64,000 nucleotides of DNA, taken from Cladocopium goreaui (taxonomy: Eukaryota; Sar; Dinophyceae; Suessiales; Symbiodiniaceae). Of this stretch, positions 32,425 through 43,801 are shown piece after piece (the first letter of the stretch is position 1; each line of letters begins with the position of its first letter). The stretch spans positions 99,501 through 163,500 of the forward strand of contig CAMXCT020000275.1 in NCBI GenBank assembly GCA_947184155.2. The letters run 5' to 3'. The translations under genes and the position numbers were made by a program. Below the pieces are notes generated by a model that was not told the origin of the DNA, did no database searches, and worked only from the letters and a program-made list of their open reading frames with translations.

Positions 32425-33767
32425 ACAAATCAAACTCAACAAAATCACATCGATGGAATTGCAAAATCAAGTGCTGATGATTCCTACCTCCAGAACATTT
32501 GGAACTGGTGCTTGGAATAGGCTGAGAGTTCAGGACACGCTCAGGCCCTCTGAGAATTGCAAAAACTTCGCCAGCAAGCCACTGTGTACAGACTGTTGAT
32601 CTGCTTCTCTTCGGCTGGTGTGGTGAACTCCTCCTGATGTACAGGAATTCAAACGCACATGCGTAAACTTGCTCGGCAAGCAAATTCTGTAGTTTCAACG
32701 GACTTTTCGATACCCTAGCTCTCTGCAGTATGAACATTCTAGGCCATGTCCACAAATCATGCCTTTTCACATCATTTTTTCTAGTATGTTAAGGTTCAAT
32801 ATTATGGTTCAATGAGTGGAGGATTTTGTTCTATCCTTCGCTGTGTACTTCATCTTCTGTCGAGCACGAAGCCATCTGCTTGGTGTTCCACCCACTGCTT
32901 CCAAGGCTGCGGTTGGGCCAACCCCCAAAGACATCAGCTGTGGAATGCCCCGCCGATGCAGCTCATGGCATACGGCTCTACAAATGTGTAGGATGGGTGC
33001 ATTGATCCTTGACGTTGCTGAGTGCCATTTGTGGAAAATGCTGTTGTTGAGTCATGAATCATATGAATCAGCCATAACCGTCAACTTTTGTAACTCGCTA
33101 TTGAATTTTCAAGACCCCGTCGTAACCTGTCTGACTTTCAACCACCTCCCCTGACCAACACACACCTTGATCCACAACAGCATGGAGGCAACTTTGAGGC
33201 GGAATTGTAGGAAAAACAGGAATGGGTGCAAGTTCAACACCAACTGGCGAGGTTTCCAGTGTCAAGACTTAAGAAGAAAAGTAAATTGGCCTCTTGCCAT
33301 CCTCCATTGCCCGCTTCTTCTCCGCCAATTCCTTCTGGGCCTTCAAAACAGCATCTCCAAACCCAAACAACAAGGTCAACACAATTTCTGTCATCCTTCT
33401 GTCATAGACAGCCTTGTCTGCCTCTCTTGCGCCATCCGAAACAACAAGCCTCAGTCGTGGCAGAATGTTGATTGTCTCCATCACATGACTGCTTCAGGAC
33501 ATATGCCGCATATGCCGCTAAGCTTTCAAAACATAGATAACTTGCGACTTTTTGATCTGCTCTTTAGTTGAGAGGCGTCATGTTCTGCAAAGGCATGTTT
33601 GGGCGTCGCAAAGGAGAGGCGAAGGTCCTTACAGCAAAGCTGGCATCGCACCCCGTATCTTCTGCGCATCCTGATTCATTCTGTACCAGCACTGGGCTCC
33701 AAACTTGCTCGGCACTGGTGAAGTGGGCACCTTGCAGAAATGCAGAAACTCCCCTGGCTGAAACCAA
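32425..33767 (-). CDS. Unassigned exons, possibly the 5' part of the HEAT-repeat gene
   Basis: Minus-strand coding stretches: VSAFLQGAHFTSAEQVWSP and on to FAVRTFASPLRRPNMPLQNM with a stop at 33564; METINILPRLRLVVSDGARE then MTEIVLTLLFGFGDAVLKAQ (33480-33290); ICRAVCHELHRRGIPQLMSL continuing GVGPTAALEAVGGTPSRW (about 32985-32870); and SPLKLQNLLAEQVYACAFEF to WLAGEVFAILRGPERVLNSQ (32710-32520). The second and third have helical-repeat flavour (GIPQLMSLG resembles an armadillo helix). Joins are not resolved. Confidence 0.45.
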
Positions 33768-33769
33768 GA

Positions 33770-34539
33770 AGGCAGTCTATATTATCAATATTTATCAATT
33801 CTATAACGTCTAATTATGTCTAATTCATGCCAGCGAACGTCCATGAATCTTTGTCAAGAAGTTGCAAAAAGGATCAAATAGGTATGTTTCTGAGCAAGCA
33901 AACCGTCTTTGCTAAACCTCTAGGTGGAGCAGCTGGCCTCAGGCGACACTTGCTGCGTTGGGTTCTGTCTACAAAGGTAGACCAAACATGTTGATTTTTG
34001 AGATACACAGAAATACTATGAAATACTAATGGCCCTCTTACAGTTTGTATATTTCTTTTGGCCCATTTCTTGGGATCTTACATTTGGCACACAGGCTCTG
34101 GAGTGGCCTTGGCTGCCTTGCAGTTTTAAGCAAGATTCAGTCAGACACTGAGAGATTTGGTCTTGGTCTTTGTATTTTCTGGCCTATCTTCTTTAAAACC
34201 TTTTTAGCGACTTAGTGCAAGGATGTCTGAGGCAAGACTCATTTTGCTCTGCCAGGTCTCAATTCCAGCCTTCTGTGGCGGCGATGTAGGCTGTCCTCAA
34301 ACGCGAACTGCCCGATTCGCTCTGTACTCTTGCTCCTTTTATCTCCTTTTGACTTGAGTCACTCTTAGCCATTGGAGCAATATGGAGCGTGAGTTTTCAA
34401 GTTGTTTTGATGGTGCGAAACATGTTCATGGGAACCCTTTGGGCTACAGAGCAGAAATTCCGGATACTCTAAGCATCCAACTTGGAGGTCCACCATTCTC
34501 CTGAACAAATCAATGTGCTCCCAAGGTCCAGGTCTTATC
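33770..34539. other. No gene recognised
   Basis: Mixed-composition sequence with stops in all frames and no repeat of note. Probably intron or intergenic. Confidence 0.4.
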
Positions 34540-35745
34540 AACTATTGCTCTGAGCTAAAATTGCGACCATATTTCGACTTCTCGGATGGCTTCATGCAGT
34601 GATTCAAAAACACAAACTCTTCTTGGATTGACACTTTCTTGCCTTCGTCCCAGGGGGACACTGAGGTCGTACCACGCCTGGAATCCCAACATCCTGCCAC
34701 AAAAAACAGGAGAGCATAGGAGAACGCACCAAACTTTGAGACCTTTGAGCGTGGGTCATCAAGGAATATCAAACATGTGGCTGTGGGCCGTTCATGGCCA
34801 TTCTTGAGCTTTGGTTCCTGCCTCGTCATCCGATTCCTCTTCCAACTGTCTTTTGGGCCGTCTTGGGTCAATGACAGTCTCAGTGCGGGCAAAGCGCTTG
34901 AAGACTACTCTTCTGGCATGTACTGACATGTACTGACTATATACGCGAAGGCATCTGAATGCTCTGGCAACCAGATCAACGAATGCTGCTTTTCATTGCG
35001 TTTCTTTCTCTGTGCTCCAAGCAGATCGGACTGCATGACGATTTTCTCAACCATTCCTTTTCTTTTAAAGGACTTTTTGTAGATAGGAAGGGTCACGGCT
35101 AGCCTCTGCAGCAGAATGAACGATCGCAATTTGCTGGGTTCCCAACCACCTTGCGGCTTGGAGGCTCGTGCCTGCCCTGGCCGATTTGCACTTTCCAATG
35201 ACGTTCTGAGCTCAAAAGCTACTGAGGCAGCCGGACACCGCCTCTGCCGCCACGAAAGTGATGGGATCACGTTTCTTTGCAGGCTCGTCTTCCTCTTGGA
35301 CCTCCTGGATGCACGGTCTCTTCTCATCTTCTACAGTAGGAAGAAGAGACCATGCAAGCAGGCTCGGTCTCAACCGAGCACATTGAGAGGACATTAGGAC
35401 AACAGGAAGCCGCAGGAAGCTGCAGGAAGCCGCAGGAAGCCACTGCCTTGCTATCCTTGCTCTGTGTTGGCGTCGTTGATGATCCCATTACAAGTTCACG
35501 CCTTGCAGGCCAAGGAGTTCCCAAACGAAGTCGCAACTGTCACCGCACCCCTTTGCCTGGCTTGTCCCGCAGGTAAGCTGCTTCCAATCTGGGATGCCGG
35601 AAATTTGCTGGAAAGGTGTGACTGCTGGAGTGCAGGTTGTATTCGTATCCATTTGGCATTTGGCATGTTTGATTTCAAAGGTGTTGGTGGTACCTGGAGG
35701 TCCTGAGGCTGAAACACCACCTCGCTTGTCCAAATCCTCCTTTTC
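34540..35745 (-). CDS. Unidentified multi-exon gene fragments
   Basis: Probable minus-strand exons are GWEPSKLRSFILLQRLAVTL with YKKSFKRKGMVEKIVMQSDL and SLIWLPEHSDAFAYIVSTCQ (35160-34920); EDEKRPCIQEVQEEDEPAKK followed by RDPITFVAAEAVSG (about 35335-35230); and a basic stretch with RLRLGTPWPARRELV near 35510. Near 34600, VCVFESLHEAIREVEIWSQF is possible. No family was recognised. A tandem CAGGAAGCCG word occurs at 35400-35440. Confidence 0.4.
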
Positions 35746-35749
35746 ACGA

Positions 35750-36845
35750 GGTTTCTTCCTTTCCCTCGGATCAGCTCAAGTCAAACCCAGGGACCTACAT
35801 TCACTTCTCTCTTTCCATGCTTATCATGCTTAGTGCAAAATCTAGAATATACATATTACATCATATTACATATTAATATTATCATTGGTCTAGACTTACA
35901 CTCCTCACTCCGTGATCCTGCTTTGATGTGTCATGTCTGAGTCTTGATGATCCCTTGAACATACTCAAAGGATCTCCAAGGTCTGGACGGCAGTTCGCCT
36001 CGCGCTTCTGCCTTTACAGCAGTTTATATAACAAAGCTATGCAGCTATGTGTTAACTTTCGTAATTCCTTGCTGCTAAGGTATTAGGGTTGTATATAAGC
36101 CATGCGGGTATGGCAGAAGGGCTTGTGAGGAAAGATATGAACGCTACTCTGATTTGAAGGAATTGAAATAAAACCGGGACCACGTGCATGAGCATGTGCT
36201 TCGAAAATCAGCATGGTGGCCCAAAGTGAAGATGCAAACATATAATCGGAGACAGCTTGAGAAAGGTTTGCAACACTGTGATACACATCTGGACAAACTG
36301 AGCAAAGAATATATATATATATCAATACATTTTGGCAACAAAACTGCTTAAATCATTTGCCAATGCAGCTGCCTTCAAATGGCTGATGAACTTGAAATAA
36401 GCTTTAGGATATTTGCAAACCAACAGTTTTAGCTTGACATCCAGTTCCACTGGGTTTTAGGCAATTTGTGTTGAATCATGTAATTGCACCCATCCACATG
36501 GTTCAATTTGTGAAGATTTTGGGTGACAAAACTAGTAGATGGTGTCAGTGTCGGCCAAAATAAAGTCGTCGCAGAAGACCACAGGAGTCACAAAGAACCG
36601 AATGCAGGCACCTAAAGAAATTATCCAAAACAAATATTTCCAATATTTTCCAACAGCTTACTGGACTTGTTCCATGACCATGGTGAGCTGCCGGCAAGAA
36701 GGCCATTGAGAAGTAATTTACATGCTTCAATGATCTTCAGTGTTTGTTTCGCTTTTGTTTGTCAAATCTTGTTTCATTATGTCAGTTTTGTTTTAACTGT
36801 TTTTTGTTTTTTGATGTAAATCGACGTTTACTTTCTTATTGTTTG
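35750..36845. other. No gene recognised; small (TA)n at 36306-36320
   Basis: Short open frames only, none with protein character that I trust. Contains ATATTACATATTAATATT-type A+T-rich words near 35855 and a short (TA)n run. Likely the spacer between the 34.5-35.7 kb gene and the palindromic element. Confidence 0.4.
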
Positions 36846-37780
36846 CAGCCAGAAGCCTTGCAGGCTGCTCATTTTTTTGTTTCAGCAAAGGCCCGCCGCA
36901 GGCGGCATTTTTGAGTTGTGGGAAAAGTCAAATTTCCTTACATTCTAGGCCAGCCCCTCAGCTAGGAAATAAGGAAAATAGAAAAACAATTAATGAGAAA
37001 CACATACAAATAAAACATGGCAAAAAAAAACATGAGAACCATGCATTTGGTAACAAAACGAAGAAAAACTATAGAAACGTAAAGGAAACCGAGGTACATA
37101 GAAACAACCAATGAACGAAAAAAAGGAAAACACAATAGCAAAAAAAGAAAAAAAACACGAATAGGAGTAAAAAAACAAAAAGCCGAAAAAACAAAAAAAA
37201 CAACGGAAACAAATAAATGGAACAAAAAATGAAAAGAAAGAGAAAACAAGGAACGAACAAAAAAGAAAAAACAGGAAACAAAAACGGGAAAAGAAAAAAA
37301 CAACGAAAAAAAACATACGAAAAAAATAGATGAAAAAAAAGGAAAAAACGGAGAAAAAAAAGGAAAAAAAGGAAAACAAAAGGAAAAAACACGAAAAAAA
37401 AACAACATAACAAACGAAATGAAAGCAAAGAAAAAACAACGAAAAAGAAAAAAAATCAACGAACAAAAAAAAAACATGGAGAAAAAAAATTCGGAAAAAA
37501 AAACGAAAAAAACAACGCGAAAAAAAAAATAAATAAAAAAAACATGAAAAAAACGAAAAAAAAAACGAAAAACATCGAGAAAAAAATCAAAAAAACCCGC
37601 GAAAAAAAAAAAACGAAGAAAATCGAGAAACACAAATCGAAAAAAAAAACGCGAAAAAAAACACCGGAAAAAATCGAGAAAAAAAATCGAAAAAACAAAC
37701 AAAAAAAATCGAAAAAAAAAATGGAAAAAAAAAGGGCGAAAAAAAAAAAACGAAAAAAAATCTTACTTCAGGCAAAAATA

Positions 37781-37811
37781 CCTTAAATTCAGCCTAGGGT
37801 TGAATTTAAGG
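37781..37811. repeat. 31-bp hairpin repeat, copy 1
   Basis: CCTTAAATTCA, nine bases, then TGAATTTAAGG: a self-complementary hairpin. The same form recurs at 37977-38008 and 38681-38713 within the palindromic element. Confidence 0.8.
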
Positions 37812-37976
37812 ATGCTGTGATGACTTTGGCATAGCGAATTGCAAACAAAAAGCCCAAAACAATGAAAAATATCAAATTACTATGCCAAAAAAAGAAATTT
37901 GGCCTACAAAATCCACTCCAAAACCAATATTTCTCATATTTTGGAGCAAAAATATAGGCCAAAGTCATCACAGCAT

Positions 37977-38008
37977 CCTTAAATTCAACCCTAGGGCTGA
38001 ATTTAAGG
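37977..38008. repeat. Hairpin repeat, copy 2
   Basis: CCTTAAATTCA, loop ACCCTAGGGC, then TGAATTTAAGG. It is the inverted partner of copy 1 across the centre of the element. Confidence 0.8.
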
Positions 38009-38680
38009 TATTTTTGCCTGAAATAAGTTTTTTTTTTTTTTTTTGTTTTTTTTTTTCGTTTTTTTTTTGTTCGCCTTTTTTTTTGTCGTTTTTTTTGTTT
38101 TTCATTTTTTTCCCCGATTTTTTCGTTTTTTTTTTTTTTCGTTCTTTTTTTTTCGATTTTTTTTTTTTTAACCGTTTTTTTTTCCGTTTTTTTTTCCGTT
38201 TTTTTTCTCGATGTTTTTTCCGTTTTTTTTCCCGATTTTGTTTTCCGTTTTTTCTTTTTTTTTTTTTTCGCGTTGTTTTTTCCTTTCCGTTTTTTTCTTT
38301 TTTTCGTTTTTTTTTGTATTTTTTTTCTGTTGTTTTTGTTTTCTTTATATTTTGGATTTTCTTTACCTTTCCATTTTCTGTTTCTTTCTTGTTTTTTTTT
38401 GGAAATGGTTCTAATGTATTTTTTTTTTGCTTGTGTGTTTTTTCATTATATATTTGTTATTGTATTTTCCTTATTTCCTTAATCTTACTGGCCGGCGTTG
38501 AATTCAAAGAATTTTGACTTTTCCCACAATTATATGTTGCAGGAAAAACATATTTAAAAAGTTTATTTCAGTGTTTTTATTGGAAAATTCCTTGTGTAAA
38601 AAATCAAAAACGGTGGATTTTGCAAAAAGATCAAATTTCATTTTTTTTTGAAAAAAGAAACATGGGAAAAAGTCGAATTT

Positions 38681-38713
38681 CCTTAAATTCAAGGCCAGCC
38701 TTTGAATTTAAGG
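38681..38713. repeat. Hairpin repeat, copy 3
   Basis: CCTTAAATTCA, loop AGGCCAGCCTT, then TGAATTTAAGG. Same stem as copies 1 and 2 with a different loop. It lies just downstream of the direct copy of the sub-terminal segment. Confidence 0.75.
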
Positions 38714-39739
38714 ATTTTGCGGAGACAAAAAAAAACACACAGAAAACATAAACAAGAGAAAAACATAGAATGAAAACGCAAAAAGGAAATAAATGAAAAA
38801 CTGAACAGAATTAAAAAAAGAAAACTAGAAGAATTGAAAACAAGGAAAACACAATACATCTATTTATTGTTTGTTTTTTCATTGCTTTCAGATTGATGGA
38901 ATTAATGCTTCCTGGGCGACGATCCTATGCTCAAAAATGTCGCCTGCGGCGGGCCTTTGTTAAAGACTACCTTTTGTGAGCAGCCGGCGAGGCACAGGAT
39001 TCTGGCTGCAAAAAAAAGAAAGTAAAACTGTACTGAAATAAAATAGAAGAAACAAATGAAAAAAATTAACTGAACTCTTGGCCGTGTCCCGAAATTAATT
39101 GCGCAACCCTGTCTTCGCAACCCTCTCTTCAGCCAAGAATCCCCTACATTTGATCTTATGAATTTTGCATACTGCATGCACCTTATTTCGGGGGCAAACC
39201 TTAAAGACAACCCCGCCACCTTCCACAACTAGATTTTCACAGCTGTCCAATTTTAATTCAATGATTGATTTTTTAGTGGGAAAAATCATACAAATTGATG
39301 GTTTGTTTTTGTAAGATCGACTTGGCCTCTCACATTTTTGTGCTGTGGGGCACCGTGCACATAATAAGATTTGTGGGACTTCAACTGGATGAGAATCAAC
39401 AAATGCGAGACACGCCCAGGGCCTACAGGAACAAAAAACAAGCTGAGAGACAGCGTCTTACTGAACATGGGAACATGTACCAAATATAAATCAATACAAC
39501 GATCAGACCATAAGTTCTACATGGGCAAGCTGGCAAGCATTGCCCAGTGGGGTTAATTGTGATCTTTATCTCGTGTTCAACTTCGTTATCAAGGTCGGTG
39601 TAGCCCCCATACCAATTTCAATGACCGTCAACACTACCTAGCCTTATGCACAACCCCCCGACCTTAAATACAACCACCCCCCATGAATTACGAAAGTTAA
39701 CACAGCTATGCATATTTCGTACAGCATCTTACAGCTTGA

Positions 39740-40225
39740 GAATCATTCTGAGCAGGTCATCTCCACGTGACAGTCATGCGACCGTGGACTTCCTTTCCCT
39801 GCAATCCAGCTGGTCTCCAGCGCCTCGGCCTTTGCTTTCAGCTTGGCAAACGCCGCCCCAAAGACGCTGCTCTTGGCAGGATCGGGACCTGCAGCTTTGT
39901 TGGCCTCAGGTGAGCTCAAGTCTGCCAATGTCTGCCACCAAACTGGGTCCCTCTGCGTCTTTTGGTGTCTTCTGTTTTGATCTGTTTTGTGTTGTTTGTT
40001 GCTTGATGTTGCTTGGGTTTGTTGGGTTCAAGAAGCTCAAGAGTTTGCTTGCAGACATGAAGTACAGTGCCACCAGAGCGATCCTATCGCTGGGAAACTC
40101 TCTGGGCACCGCACTGGCTCTGCAGGCTTTTCCGATAACTTTGGGGACTTGGGAGACTTCGGACGAAGATCCGGACTCGCTGCCTGGGCCGGCGGTGCAA
40201 GTGCCAGAAGCCTCTGGGTTGCGCC
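39740..40225 (-). CDS. Unidentified exons, Ala/Lys/Pro-rich
   Basis: The minus strand reads ADLSSPEANKAAGPDPAKSS then VFGAAFAKLKAKAEALETSW (39930-39800), and upstream of it LALAPPAQAASPDLRPKSPK then SPKLSEKPAEPVRCPESF (40215-40090). Both are rich in Ala, Pro and Lys, like a disordered region. A plus-strand frame of 195 residues also spans this stretch but is Ser/Leu/Cys-rich and passes through TTTTG-rich intron-like sequence, so I prefer the minus strand. Function unknown. Confidence 0.4.
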
Positions 40226-40431
40226 AAAATTAGCAAGTGCACCACCAAAACACGGTTAGGAGTGTTAGGAAATGTTTGGAATCCAGGAAATGACTCGAAC
40301 TTAAACAATCATAAACATCGTGAACAATTAATCAGTGCGCCCACAAGACTCACCCGGGTGCAAGAAGATCCTAGAACTAGAAGCCCGCAACGCATCGCAA
40401 CGCCAATTTTCTACAGCAAAATGCGGCATCT

Positions 40432-40800
40432 TCAATGTACATCCATGTGCAAGTACTGTGGTACTGTTGTCGCAAGCCAAGTTGCAACAATTTGCTGCAA
40501 ATTCTCGGGGCGAATTGCCAGCTGGCCTCTGTGCGTTGCCAGCTGGGGCTCAAGTTCGAATTGAAAGTTTCGGATCTCGTCACAATGCCTGAGGATGCGA
40601 CTTCCAGACTCCAGCTTCACGACGATTCTCCCAGGCCTCATGTCTATGAAGGTCAAACCACAAGTTACCATTCCTACTGCTACTCTTCCATATTTGGCCT
40701 GACATCCTGCATCTCCACAACAACCAGGGAGAGTACTGGGAAGGATCGTTGACCCGCAACACTTCAGCTTTGCAGCCGTTTAGCTCCGGCCTACCAGCAC
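40432..40800 (-). CDS. Unidentified exons with Cys-rich upstream piece
   Basis: GLTFIDMRPGRIVVKLESGS continues RILRHCDEIRNFQFELEPQL and AIRPENLQQIVATWLATTVP (40665-40440), a good coding stretch. Upstream, CGACGESCAGRPELNGCK (about 40825-40770) has closely spaced cysteines that could bind metal, but it is short. No family was recognised. Confidence 0.4.
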
Positions 40801-40979
40801 AGCTTTCACCACAAGCGCCACAAGGAGGCACTTATGCTAAGGTTGACCGATGCATACCCGTCACAATCGCCACATCTGGACCTCTTCTCAAGAGCGCACA
40901 GTCTCACCATCTCTGTTTCCTGTGATTGCGGGGAAAGAACAAGAATATGTGTATTCATATTATATCTATCTGAACAAGA

Positions 40980-41095
40980 CTATTGTTAATATATTGCATT
41001 ATATTATGTTATGTTATGTTATATTATGTTCTGTTATGTTATATTATATTATTATTATTATAATATTATATTATATTATATTCAACAACTACAGT
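40980..41095. repeat. TTATGTTATA-type A+T microsatellite
   Basis: Degenerate run of TTATGTTATG, TATTATGTTC and TATTATTATTATAATA words. Confidence 0.9.
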
Positions 41096-41305
41096 AACAA
41101 CTGCTCGTAAGCAATCACTGAACAGAGAATCAACTACAACTCCCCCATCTCCGGCGCCTACCCCTTCCTAAACTATCTATCCGTTCTATGGCCAAGAACG
41201 CCACAGCCACACAAACTACTGTAGGGATCCCAACAAGGTCTCTGTCTACATATTTCATCCCATTTCTACGAAATTTTACGAACAAAAAATGGCCTTGCAA
41301 ATGAG

Positions 41306-42075
41306 TCAACTTTGACCCAAGTCAAAGCTATCTCTTGTGAAAATTTGTGGAATGTCCTTGAAGGCCACCCCAGCAACAGTTTGGCTGAGTCTTGGATCTT
41401 TGGGCCTGACACCAGGAAACGCCCATTTCATCAGCACATATGGATTGCCTTGTCCTAGCAAATCTTGAAACCATACGGTGTGTACCGAAATTGATCGTTG
41501 CGTAACGGTGATGGTGATTTTTCTGAGCCAAGCACCATGGTACGTAGGGTATGGAACAATCGGTATGGTATGGTATGGTGATGTATGGTGTGAAATGCAG
41601 TGGTTTAAAACTGCATGTACTGATTTTTTTGATGATTCACGAGACTGGTCACTGGTTTTGAAGATTCCAAAGCGAAGGATTTGAAGAAACGCGTGCGCAC
41701 ATCCTTTCCAAACACGGTAGCCGTGGGAAGGAAGTAGATAATCTCTGGATAATATGTCCGGATTGTTCACCTTGAAACCTGCAGCCTCTTCCCTAGTACC
41801 GTTGCATCAATGCCCGCCTTGGAATTGGAGATGCCTGGCCATTCAAACAACATTTGCAAGGGCAATGGGCCAACATTTCGTCCGGCTATTCTCATTTTCG
41901 AAAACCGTGAGTGATCATGAGTCTGTAATTATATAATATTAATATTATATAGATACACAGAACACTGTCGTGCAATCTACGAGTCTACAAGCGCCAGGCC
42001 TTATTCTCCTGGTCAAGCCAAGCGAGGAAATCCTGCGGTGGCAACTTGCAAGGAGGCTCTTCTTATCTTACAAAA
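41306..42075 (-). CDS. Unidentified multi-exon gene
   Basis: Minus-strand coding stretches with consistent spacing: EPPCKLPPQDFLAWLDQENK (about 42065-42000), NVGPLPLQMLFEWPGISNSK then AGIDATVLGKRLQV (about 41875-41770), YFLPTATVFGKDVRTRFFKS (about 41740-41650), and LGQGNPYVLMKWAFPGVRPK then VAGVAFKDIPQIFTRDSFDL (41460-41310). They look like parts of one protein of unknown family. The last frame stops within this stretch or shortly after. An interrupted match to the dinoflagellate spliced leader lies at 41521-41548 (see findings). Confidence 0.45.
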
Positions 42076-42099
42076 GTTTGAAATGTATGCGATATTCAT

Positions 42100-42720
42100 A
42101 TGCATTGGCATAGTATGATGATATATATATATATATTTGAAATTATTGTTACATTAACTTATAATTTTCATAATAAGGTGCAACAAAAAGGACAATTGAA
42201 AAAATAAAAGGAAAAAGGAAGGAAAGGAGAAAAGGAAACGAAGGAAGAAGAAAGGACAAATCAAACAAAATTCACAAATGAAATGCAGAATTGGATCCAA
42301 AATCAATTTTGATTTACTTCAGAATTCAAAAAGGAAAAAGGACGGAAAGACAAAGAAAAGGAAACAAAGGAATACGAAATTCAAATTAAAGTAAGGCACA
42401 TAAGCGGAACTCAAAACTATATGTTTTAGTTTAATTCAAAATCCAGTTGCATTTATATAGTTAAGTTTAGTTCTATTGCTTTGGCATTTGGGAGAAAAAA
42501 CAACGGCCTGCAGAAAGCAACGGTTCAATCACCTTGGACAACAAATGGTATGGCAACTGCAAGAAACGTGGGCACTGCAGGTTGAATTTTCTTCATCAAT
42601 TTTGCCCATCGCGTGAAGGCACACAACAATATTTGCTTCGTTTCCAGCAAACTTAATGCACTCTCATATGGTTACAAGTTATCGTTTTTTTTTGGGCCCC
42701 TATCGCTTTACATGGTTTGG
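42100..42720. other. A+T-rich spacer, no gene
   Basis: Contains a (TA)n run at 42120-42136 and a purine-rich stretch (AAGGAAAAAGGAAGG words, 42190-42370). No coding character. It separates the 41.3-42.1 kb exons from the next open frame. Confidence 0.5.
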
Positions 42721-42822
42721 TGCACTTTCTCAACACAACTGGACCCTCCCTTACTAAAGTAGTCTACGCTCATTTTGACCAATTCATATATCAATTATCT
42801 ATATTGTTTGTAGTGGAGATAT

Positions 42823-43209
42823 GTGGAAATGTTGGTGATTTCACCAACTATGCTACGAGTTTCACGGGCTACGCACAAATGCAAAATGATGGATATCACA
42901 GTGTACAGTGTATCTGAAGGCAAATTTGATCAAGCAGTCACAGTACGGTCAGAGGTGATCAAAGACGCTCCTCGAAATCTTCTGTCTTGGCTTCTGGAGG
43001 AAGATGAGGCTTCAACTCCTCTCCTCAGCGCTTCGAACAGGAAAGATCTGCAATATTCATCGATATCCAACGATCTCTTGAGATCAGTTTCTCACTTGGC
43101 CCAATTGAGCGCCAACATGTTCCAAACAAATCCATTACAAATCCAATGTCTTGTGGAAAGAGATGACAGGATGACACAAATTGATTGTTTGAACTTGAAC
43201 ATTCAATAA
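42823..43209 (+). CDS. Possible plus-strand open reading frame, 128 residues
   Basis: It reads VSEGKFDQAVTVRSEVIKDA, then LLSWLLEEDEASTPLLSASN, then DRMTQIDCLNLNIQ and stop, with reasonable protein character from about residue 30 on. It would be one of very few plus-strand genes here. The minus strand has only weaker frames across it. No domain was recognised, so it could be an exon or a chance frame. Confidence 0.3.
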   Translation: MEMLVISPTMLRVSRATHKCKMMDITVYSVSEGKFDQAVTVRSEVIKDAPRNLLSWLLEEDEASTPLLSASNRKDLQYSSISNDLLRSVSHLAQLSANMFQTNPLQIQCLVERDDRMTQIDCLNLNIQ

Positions 43210-43417
43210 AATTAAGGACAAGAGGGCAGCAGTATCGCATTTTCATTTCAGCAAAGGTCCGAGCCTGGAGTCTCGCGATCATATGTCATCATTTCTCCCA
43301 AACTCTTCTGAAGCGAGCCATGATTGAATGCCAAAGAAGACCGTGCGACACAACGCATCATAGCGTCGCTGGTCCGGAACTGATCAAAGAATATCAAACA
43401 CATTTGCTTCGTCGTTG

Positions 43418-43650
43418 TCATTGATCCACGATCTTTTGAGCTCTGGCTGTGTGCAACTTGCTCAATTTTTCCCACCAATAGGCCTGATGTTCCCACAAAA
43501 CACCTGAACATGTCAGCATGCATACTCCATGCAAAATATCCAGGAAAATTCTCAAGAATGTTGCTGTCTGCATGCCTGGATTCGGATCATCCTGCTCAAC
43601 TTTTGCCATGTTACCATATGTTACCTCTCCCCTGTTCTTGCTGGCCCTAC
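43418..43650 (-). CDS. Possible exon downstream of the FGGY kinase
   Basis: Minus strand reads GEVTYGNMAKVEQDDPNPGM then FLRIFLDILHGVCMLTCSG and ends HTARAQKIVDQ with a stop at 43418. Fair protein character, no domain recognised. It lies about 150 bp beyond the stop codon of the kinase and could be a separate gene. Confidence 0.3.
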
Positions 43651-43801
43651 GACTGGTCCCAGGAGTGCACAGTGCAAAGTTGTTTGAGCTTGGTGAAAGA
43701 TGGTGAAAGATGGTGAAAGCTCTCGCGGTTTCAGCAGAACAACAGCTGCTCTTGATTCCGCAGCGATGTCGTTGCAATGTGTTCTTCTTTTCAGTGTCAT
43801 A

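Larger units (their letters stand above)
36846..39010. mobile_element. 2.2-kb imperfect palindrome with A-rich and T-rich arms
   Basis: The ends are inverted copies. The left end has GCAGCCAGAAG, GCAGGCTGCTCA, GGCCCGCCGCAGGCGGCA and TTTTTGAG. The right end (38930-39010) has CTCAAAAATG, CGCCTGCGGCGGGCC, GAGCAGCC and TTCTGGCTGC. Inside, an A-rich arm of AAAAAACGAAAAA words (36970-37760) faces a T-rich arm of TTTTTTCGTTTTT words (38025-38400). At the centre, 37763-37840 and 37950-38030 are near-perfect inverted copies around a spacer of about 105 bp. A further direct copy of the sub-terminal segment (GGGAAAAAGTCGAATTTCC) lies at 38663. No transposase or other gene is present. It may be a foldback-type element or a fold-back assembly error. 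Confidence 0.7.

Noticed and set aside
36962..37702. Minus-strand 246-residue Phe-rich open frame, and similar Phe-rich frames at 37882-38517 (+)
   Set aside because: Both are translations of the A-rich and T-rich arms of the palindromic element.
39646..40233. Plus-strand 195-residue frame
   Set aside because: Ser/Leu/Cys-rich and crosses intron-like TTTTG sequence. The minus strand offers better exon-like protein in two places.
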